NCBI RefSeq assembly: GCF_000787575.1
Contig: NW_012236520.1
Location: 744,001 to 808,000 of the forward strand
From: Acytostelium subglobosum LB1
Lineage: Eukaryota; Evosea; Eumycetozoa; Acytosteliales; Acytosteliaceae
Direction of reading: 5' to 3'
DNA: 64,000 nt
The notes below the pieces were generated by a model, which did no database searches, had not been told where the DNA came from, and saw nothing but the letters and a program-made list of their open reading frames with translations. Shown here in pieces: positions 58,108-64,000 of this stretch. Positions within the stretch are counted from its first letter, which is position 1. Every line of letters starts with the position of its first letter. Made by a program: the position numbers and the translations under genes.

Positions 58108-58891
58108 ATGGGAAAGAGCGTAAATATCATCACAACCAATAATCGATTATTAGTATTGTATATGGTTATTAACAAAATCAATTAATGTCATATCAATCTG
58201 ATCCAATAGATGAAGATACCAGATGATGCCAAGGCATTCCCAGACTGCCAAGGCCCAATGACAAAGCAAAGTGATGCTTCTAGCTGGAAGAAGAGATACT
58301 TTATTCTCAAAGGAAAGATGTTGTATTACTCTGCTTACCAAGGTGTATGTATACATAAAACATTTCTCATTGATCCCCAGAGACTAACACCTCATCGAAT
58401 AGGACTTATACTGCAAGGGATACATTGAGTTGACACCAGCCACAATGATCAGGAAGAACAACAGTCAAGAGGTACATATCATCAGCAGTGGAATGCCAAT
58501 CAAATGCTATGCACCAAGCGCGGCCGAATGTGACATCTGGGTGAGCACTCTACAGAGGAACATACAGACGATCTTTGGTGTCGTTGTCGTCTCGTCCACA
58601 CCAACCGTCGTCCATCGATCAGCACCATCATCCACGGTCGTCTATCAGTCAGCGCCACAGATGGTCATGACTACTCAGCCAACGACAGTGATCCACACTG
58701 CACCACAAATCATCACTGCCGCACCACAAGTAGTGATGACACAACCAACCGTCATGTACCATCAGCCACAACAAGTGTATCACCAGCCACAAGTGTACCA
58801 TCAGCCACAAGTGCACTACGCACCATCACCATACGTACCACAGGCTCAAGCATACTATCCACCACAACAAACAACCTATTACTATCGCTAA
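58108..58891 (+). CDS. PH-domain protein with QP/Y-rich tail
   Basis: Exons 58108-58119, 58210-58344 and 58403-58891 give about 211 residues (MGKS then MKIPDDAK). The 12-nt first exon would add a myristoylation-type start. If it is not used, ATG 58210 starts the protein four residues later. Residues of about 20-115 are a pleckstrin homology domain: the SSWKKRYFILKGKMLYYS strand pair, CKGYIELTPATMIRK, and the closing C-terminal helix CDIWVSTLQRNIQTIF. The tail is rich in Val/Thr/Ala/Pro, with repeated YHQPQV units and a Tyr-rich end. A lipid-binding adaptor is likely. No enzyme domain is attached. Confidence 0.8.
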
Positions 58892-59142
58892 TCCAATAGT
58901 AGTATTAGTACCAAATTGTTTTAAATAGTATATATATAACAATGTAACATAGATTATCTAGTAATAACAAATAATAAACCAGCGCTCAGTTTTATCTCCC
59001 CCTCTCTCACTGATCAATTGTGTGTTTCAATGTTTGATGTTGGGGGTTGAACAGTTCATTCAGCTATTCTCTAAACTAGATCACTACACTCTCTTAAAGA
59101 TTAATAGATTATATTTATATATATATACACCAACCTCAGTCT

Positions 59143-60429
59143 ATGAGTAAATCATTCTTTAGAAGTGGAGATAGAGGAGGAGGTGGTAGTGGTAGTACAG
59201 ATAAACAGACACCAACTGCCACCTCTGGATCTACAACTCCAATGACTCCATCACGTGACGAGTTTGAGAAACAAAAGATGATACAAGAGTTGAAGGATGA
59301 ACATGAGAGAAAGATATCGGCAATTGTATCATGTCTCCAGGAAAAGTCAGAGGAGAACATCGACCTGCATGCAAGGGTACAACGTTTGGAACGAATACTG
59401 GAGCAGAGCCAGCAGGAGCACCATCGTGCTGTCGAACAACTGCACGATCAGTTGGCACAACGAGACGATGACCTGCGCACAGAGAAGAAGATATCGGCAG
59501 AGATGGAGCGGAGGACTCACTCAATGAGTGAGCTGTTCAATGAGATGGCCGGTGAGAACCTCAAGCTTCGTGAGGTGCTGGAGGAGACCCGCAATAGGAT
59601 GATACAGTCACAGAAGGAGGCAACAAACGAATTGAACAATGCCGTCAAGAAGACTCAACAGCAGGCCAATGATAAGATCACAATGCTACAGGCTCAGGTC
59701 GTTCAACTTCAGTCACAACTTGGCATTGTACCAGGTACCAATAACCTTACGCCCAACAAGGTGTCGTCGTCGTCCAAGTTGACACAGCAGACATCTGGTT
59801 CATCCCCACCACTACCAATGTCACCAAACTTATTGTCCAACAATTCCATCGACAACAATGAGGCACTGATGAGCTTCTGTCTGCACGAGATTGAAAAGGG
59901 CGAACAGATGATGGGTCTGGATCACCTGCTGGCCACGGACGAACGATGGATCACCAAATATCGAGAGGCAGCACCAAGGGCCATCACAAAGTCCCTTCTG
60001 GACAAGTTGATCGACAAGGTGGAGATTGATGGCACCAAGTCATCAGAGACGATAGAGCGACTGCGAATGTCACTGCAGAGTCTAGAGTCCAGGAATGACG
60101 ACCTGATGCGTGAACAGGAGATAGTAAAGACCAAACTAAAGGACACAGAGGACATCAACTTTAGAGAGAAGCAGCGTGGCGATGCATTTAGAGACAGTGC
60201 TGTCGAGTACGAAAAGAAGATCAAAGAGTTGGAGACTAGAATGTCAGACAACTTGAACAAGGAAGGTCACAGAAGGTCAGAGGCAGAGTATAATGCCAAG
60301 CGTCTGAAAAAGAGAGTGGAAGAGTTGGAGTTCTTATTGGAGGAGCTAAAGGATGATGACGATGACGACGACGACGACGACGACGACGAAGATGAAGATG
60401 ATGAAGAACGATCTGATTCCAGCGACTAA
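59143..60429 (+). CDS. Coiled-coil protein with poly-Asp C-terminus
   Basis: Single exon, 428 residues. A Gly/Ser/Thr-rich start (about 1-45) leads into a heptad-rich coiled coil (about 46-195). A Ser/Pro/Asn linker follows. A helical segment (SFCLHEIEKGEQMMGLDHLL, about 246-265) comes next, then a second long coiled coil (about 295-405) and an Asp run with DDDDEDEDDEE. No transmembrane or nucleotide-binding motif. Probably a structural or tethering protein. I do not recognise the family. Confidence 0.8.
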   Translation: MSKSFFRSGDRGGGGSGSTDKQTPTATSGSTTPMTPSRDEFEKQKMIQELKDEHERKISAIVSCLQEKSEENIDLHARVQRLERILEQSQQEHHRAVEQLHDQLAQRDDDLRTEKKISAEMERRTHSMSELFNEMAGENLKLREVLEETRNRMIQSQKEATNELNNAVKKTQQQANDKITMLQAQVVQLQSQLGIVPGTNNLTPNKVSSSSKLTQQTSGSSPPLPMSPNLLSNNSIDNNEALMSFCLHEIEKGEQMMGLDHLLATDERWITKYREAAPRAITKSLLDKLIDKVEIDGTKSSETIERLRMSLQSLESRNDDLMREQEIVKTKLKDTEDINFREKQRGDAFRDSAVEYEKKIKELETRMSDNLNKEGHRRSEAEYNAKRLKKRVEELEFLLEELKDDDDDDDDDDDDEDEDDEERSDSSD

Positions 60430-61235
60430 ATGTAGTATTATTATTATCACAAAACACAAATCATTACTTGATTGATTCAATCATTGGCGAGGGTGGGAAA
60501 AAGGGACCATTCATTGTATTACAACAACAACAACAACAACAACAAATATCATGTCCATGGACAAGGTTATCTCTCTTGCTGTTATTATTTGATTGCTTGT
60601 GCTTGGTGAACAAAAGAGACTCTATGATTGTACTTTGGACAAGGTCTTTTTGGTGGGGGATTGTTCAAAGGGTACTTGGTCCGAGTTTTATTGTTTGGTT
60701 GGCAGACTTTCATACGCGTGGGGTAAGGGGGATGCACGAAAGAATTCTTTTCATGGGAATGACACCAGTAGAGCGACGTGTGTGGGTAACTCTGCCTTGG
60801 ACCAGTAGAAGCGTGTGTGATCGTGTCCATTATCAATAACATTATTACAAACAGACATTGAGGACATACTGCATGATGTCGATATATGTCAAGAGTCCAT
60901 CTTCTGATGTTGATACTGTTACATCTCTCTTTCTCTCCTTGTTCGAACAAGAATACATTGTACAACGCCACACACGCACCACCTCATTGATAACTCTTTA
61001 ACTCTGAAATCCATTTGTGTGTATGTCAACGACCATGACATCCTTATTCAATCAAACATCACATTACTAATAATAATATATTAGTATGAATCACTCACTT
61101 ACTGTCAATCCAACAACAATTGTTTGAACAATGCATTAATAGATCTTAGGATTCAATCATACATTAATTACTATACTATAATATATATATACTTGTTGTA
61201 ATAATAACAATAATAATTGTCAACAATCACATAAA
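60430..61235. other. Intergenic region with GC-richer unexplained block
   Basis: 60470-60550 has CAA repeats. 60590-60835 is G-rich on the plus strand compared with other spacers (GGTGGGGGATTG, CGTGGGGTAAGGGGGATG). It stays open in one frame for 123 codons from 60468, but its Trp/Arg-rich translation looks non-biological. A non-coding RNA is possible, but I found no known fold. The last 250 bases are AT-rich promoter sequence of the sulfotransferase. Confidence 0.35.
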
Positions 61236-62848
61236 ATGAAATACTTTAAGCGTTCACCATTTCCAACGACGTCCAACTTTAAGTTGACAATGTTGTTCCT
61301 ATTTGCATTGCTTGTCACAATAATGTTTATCAGTCAGATTCACAACACCACCACATGTCTGGACAATGACCTAAATAATAATATTAATAATAATAATAAT
61401 AATTTAAAGAGCAACCCAGATCAGACAGAAAAGAATATCAACTCAATCATTGATAAACCATCAGTTCTCACAAAGGAAAAGGTGGTCGAGGCACATCGTG
61501 TCAAGATTCTACTGAATACAATTGATTCATCCAATCACAATCCTTATACATCCAACGCTCTGCTTCAGACCTACTTAACCTATCTTCACTATCACCAACA
61601 ATACACACATGTCATTCCCAAATCACCATCGAAATATCAATACAAGGACATCATAACATCCACGACAATTCCCGATCGTGCCTTCACCAACACAGCAGTA
61701 CCACCACTCAAGGACTTGGAGAGGGAGTTGGCCAAATTCTTTACGGACAATCAATTGACTCCAGACAATCTCTACTGGATGGACACTTACACGATCAATC
61801 AGTTGGATAATCTGGAAAAGAGGAGACTCGAGTCAGAGGTGGTCGATGAGTTCTACTCATATGAGACCAAGATGGACCAACTTCAAACCATTCAGAAGGA
61901 GTATGAGATGAAGGAGGCTTTGCCAGAGTTTGATCTACCACTGGAGCCCATCCATCCCAGACCAATGATCTCAGCTCCCTACCTCTTCCTACATGTTCCA
62001 AAGACTGGTGGCAACACAATCGTCAACCTCTTCAAGTTCACATATGGTACCACCAAGGTGCGTCATCAGTGGGTACACCCTGGATACAGAGAGAAGAATA
62101 TTTTGGCTGGACAGAAGGCAATTGTTGGTCATTTCAACTATGGTCTGCATACCTATCTGGAGGGTGAAGAGAGGGACAACTTCTCCTACATGACCCTATT
62201 GCGTGATCCTGTCGAGCGAGTACTGTCACATTACTTCTATCATAGAGAGAACCTTGAGGATCCAGAGCATGACCTGGCTGAGAGACTGCCATTGGCTGTA
62301 TGTATCAATAATCAATTTTAATTATTTGGAATCGATGTATTAACACCTATCTTCTCATCAATATTATCTTTAGGATTGGATACTTCAATCTCCAAGAGGA
62401 TCAAATGAACAAACAAGAGTACTCTCTGGAATTGCAGCAACAACAGAGTCAAGGGTCTCTGATGAGTCCTTCAGGATGGCAATGTACCATTTGAGAAAGT
62501 ATGTATAAACAGTATCTCTTTTATTGTTGATCATCTATTAACAAACTTGACCTATTACAACAATGTAGAATGAAGTTTGTTGGTATCACAGAGAGATTCA
62601 TGGAGACAACAGTGTTGATGAAGTACTACTGTGGCCTGAGCACAATGAGAGATATCAAGCTGAATCAGAGAAGATCAAAGGTTGATGCCTCATCCATCCC
62701 AAAGGAGACCATTGAGTTGATCAGGAAACACAACTGGATGGACATTCATCTCTATGAGGAGGCTCTCAAGATGTTTGAGAGACAGTTGGATATTGTTGGT
62801 AGGGAGAGAGTGAACCAAGAGGTAATGACAGAGTCACTGTGGAAGTGA
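61236..62848 (+). CDS. Golgi type II membrane sulfotransferase (Sulfotransfer_2 / HS2ST-like)
   Basis: Exons 61236-62297, 62374-62498 and 62569-62848 give about 488 residues. A cytosolic N-terminus of about 13 residues precedes a signal-anchor helix (about 18-36), then an Asn-rich stem. LFLHVPKTGGNTI (about 250-262, K256) is the 5'-phosphosulfate loop, and LLRDPVERVLSHYFYH (about R323) the 3'-phosphate loop for PAPS. The C-terminal helices (FVGITERFMETTVLM, WMDIHLYEEALKMFERQL) match heparan/uronyl 2-O-sulfotransferase-like proteins. It should transfer sulfate from PAPS to glycans in the Golgi lumen. The acceptor is unknown, because dictyostelids lack classic heparan sulfate (inference). Confidence 0.87.
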
Positions 62849-62973
62849 TCACTGTTATAAATATCTTTTATATATAAAATTGTAATAAAGAAAAAGATAC
62901 ATCCATAATGGTTGTGTCTAAATGTATACATATATATCATAATAATAATAGTTATAAAAGTACAGATTTATTG

Positions 62974-64000
62974 CTAGACAGCCAATTCTAATGTCCTGGA
63001 GAGTATAATGTCTTGTACAGAGTTAAATACGTTCTCAAAGGACTTGGTATCTGTTGCACAGGTGAAGTGGTAGTATATATACTTGGAGCGATCGTTGACT
63101 CTTTTTTTGCTCAAGAACTGATTCTTGATGTAGTTGGAGGCCTTATCATAGGAATGATCATCTAAGGAAATGGACCAACATTGTTAATTATTATCTCTCC
63201 AACTACTACAACAACTACAATACTACATACCTTTGTAATCAGGGAAGCAGATTTGCAATGGAGTTCTCTTGAGCTTCTCTCTAAAGATATCAATCTTGTT
63301 GAGGAAGAGGATGATTGATGTGTTTGGATAGGTTGGGTCATTGCACACTTGATCAAACAACGTCAGTGACTCTTGTAGACGATTGGTGGAGTTGTCCTCT
63401 ACCAATACCTGGTCGTACTCATTGATGGCAGACACATAGATAATGGCCGTTACGTCATCAAAGAAGGAGATCCACTTCTTTCGCTCGCCTCTCTGTCCAC
63501 CGACATCGACAATCCTAAACAATACCTCCAGTACCTTAAAGTCTGTCTCCACCACTCCATTGGTGGTGCTCCTTGATTTAAGAATGTCCAGACTGGATGG
63601 CACATAGCTTGGCTTGGTGATCCTCTTGATTTCATTCAAGTAACTGATAGGTCATTGCATTAATGATGTGTTAGTGCATGCGAATTGCAGGTAACAGCAA
63701 GTAGATGGATCATCCAAACTACACTTACAATTGAGTACTCTCATTGATGTGGTATTGTTGGGCCTTGATGAGTACATCGGATTGTACGACGGAGTCGGAC
63801 CACAATGTTGTGATGTAGTTGGAGATGATGGGAGGAATACCATTCTCTTCGATGTTATAGATGCTCTTTGATTCGCTATTGTTTCTGCTGTGTGATTTGT
63901 TCTTTCTATCGGTTTGTTGATTGTTGCCGCTGCTTGTGGTGGCTGTGCTGGTGTTGTTGTCGGCCGATGGCGTATTGCTAATATCAAGCTCTGACATTGA
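62974..64000 (-). CDS. Heterotrimeric G-protein alpha subunit (5' end beyond window)
   Basis: Exons visible on the minus strand: 64000-63729, 63643-63231 and 63161-62974, joined as Q-F|YLNEI and Y-K-D|D-H-S. Switch I (DILKSRSTTNGVVE) holds the Arg and Thr. Switch II is VDVGGQRGERKKWI. FLNKIDIF is the NKxD motif, and FTCATDTKSFENVF the TCAT motif. The end is LSRTLELAV. The helical domain carries a Thr/Ser/Asn/Gln-rich insertion. The P-loop (GxGESGKS) is missing because the gene continues past 64000. The ATG at 63997 is probably internal. It acts with GPCRs such as the Grl proteins in cAMP-type signalling (partner not determined). The convergent sulfotransferase ends 125 bp away. Confidence 0.92.

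Noticed and set aside
60468-60839. 123-codon ORF after the coiled-coil gene
   Set aside because: It starts in a CAA repeat and is Trp/Arg-rich without domain or codon bias. It is kept only as an unexplained G-rich block.
63725-63997. ATG 63997 as the true start of the G-alpha gene
   Set aside because: A start here would lack the P-loop that every G-alpha needs. The visible sequence begins inside the helical domain, so the gene must continue beyond the window.

Overview
The window is nuclear DNA of a social amoeba (Dictyostelia). The evidence is the dense packing of genes with short GT..AG introns, long Asn/Gln/Thr/Ser homopolymers inside proteins, TAA-dominated stops, AT-rich spacers full of CAAT/ATTG tetranucleotide runs, and gene families typical of the group: BMP-domain family-3 GPCRs, degenerate ankyrin-repeat proteins, Rac GTPases and a chromodomain LTR retrotransposon next to a tRNA gene. 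Exon base composition is clearly richer in G+C than I would expect for D. discoideum, so a species outside that group is more likely. I cannot name the species. Two 100-base N gaps (23358-23457, 38431-38530) and scattered single Ns show a draft assembly.

Layout. 1-1.1 kb: 3' end of a membrane-anchored Cys-rich surface protein and a small Asn/His-rich protein. 2.6-8.4 kb: two tandem GABA-B-like receptors with a BMP periplasmic-binding-type ectodomain. 8.5-14.7 kb, minus strand: CstF-77 (mRNA 3' end processing) and a LIM/charged-helix protein. 16.8-22.1 kb: an OTU deubiquitinase, a calcineurin-B-homologous EF-hand protein, a tiny membrane protein and a conserved unknown protein. 22.5-26.3 kb is the accessory part: tRNA-Ser(GCU), an LTR retrotransposon lying 24 bp beyond it, fragments of two foreign genes, and a frame-broken ankyrin-repeat gene. 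27.4-32.2 kb: a large secreted protein joining IPT/TIG repeats to a DNase II domain. 32.2-42.2 kb: a bacterial-type phosphohexomutase, CCDC47, an E3 ligase that joins C2, RING1-IBR and a MYCBP2-like RING plus tandem-cysteine module, ribosomal protein eL13, D-serine dehydratase and a saposin-like protein. 42.8-60.4 kb: an unknown protein, a RacE-like GTPase, a RING/U-box-like protein, a giant USP9X/USP24-type deubiquitinase, a beta-helix surface protein, a PH protein and a coiled-coil protein. 61.2-64 kb: a Golgi-type sulfotransferase and a G-protein alpha subunit that runs off the window end.

Genes are independent transcription units rather than operons. Several are convergent with very short 3' spacing (90, 30 and 33 bp). 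Functional themes are ubiquitin control (OTU, USP, RING1-IBR/tandem-Cys E3, RING/U-box-like), cell-surface signalling (two GPCRs, G-alpha, Rac, surface glycoproteins) and RNA/protein biogenesis (CstF-77, eL13, CCDC47). I resolved exon joins by hand from frame continuity and splice consensus. They are predictions, not transcript-supported.
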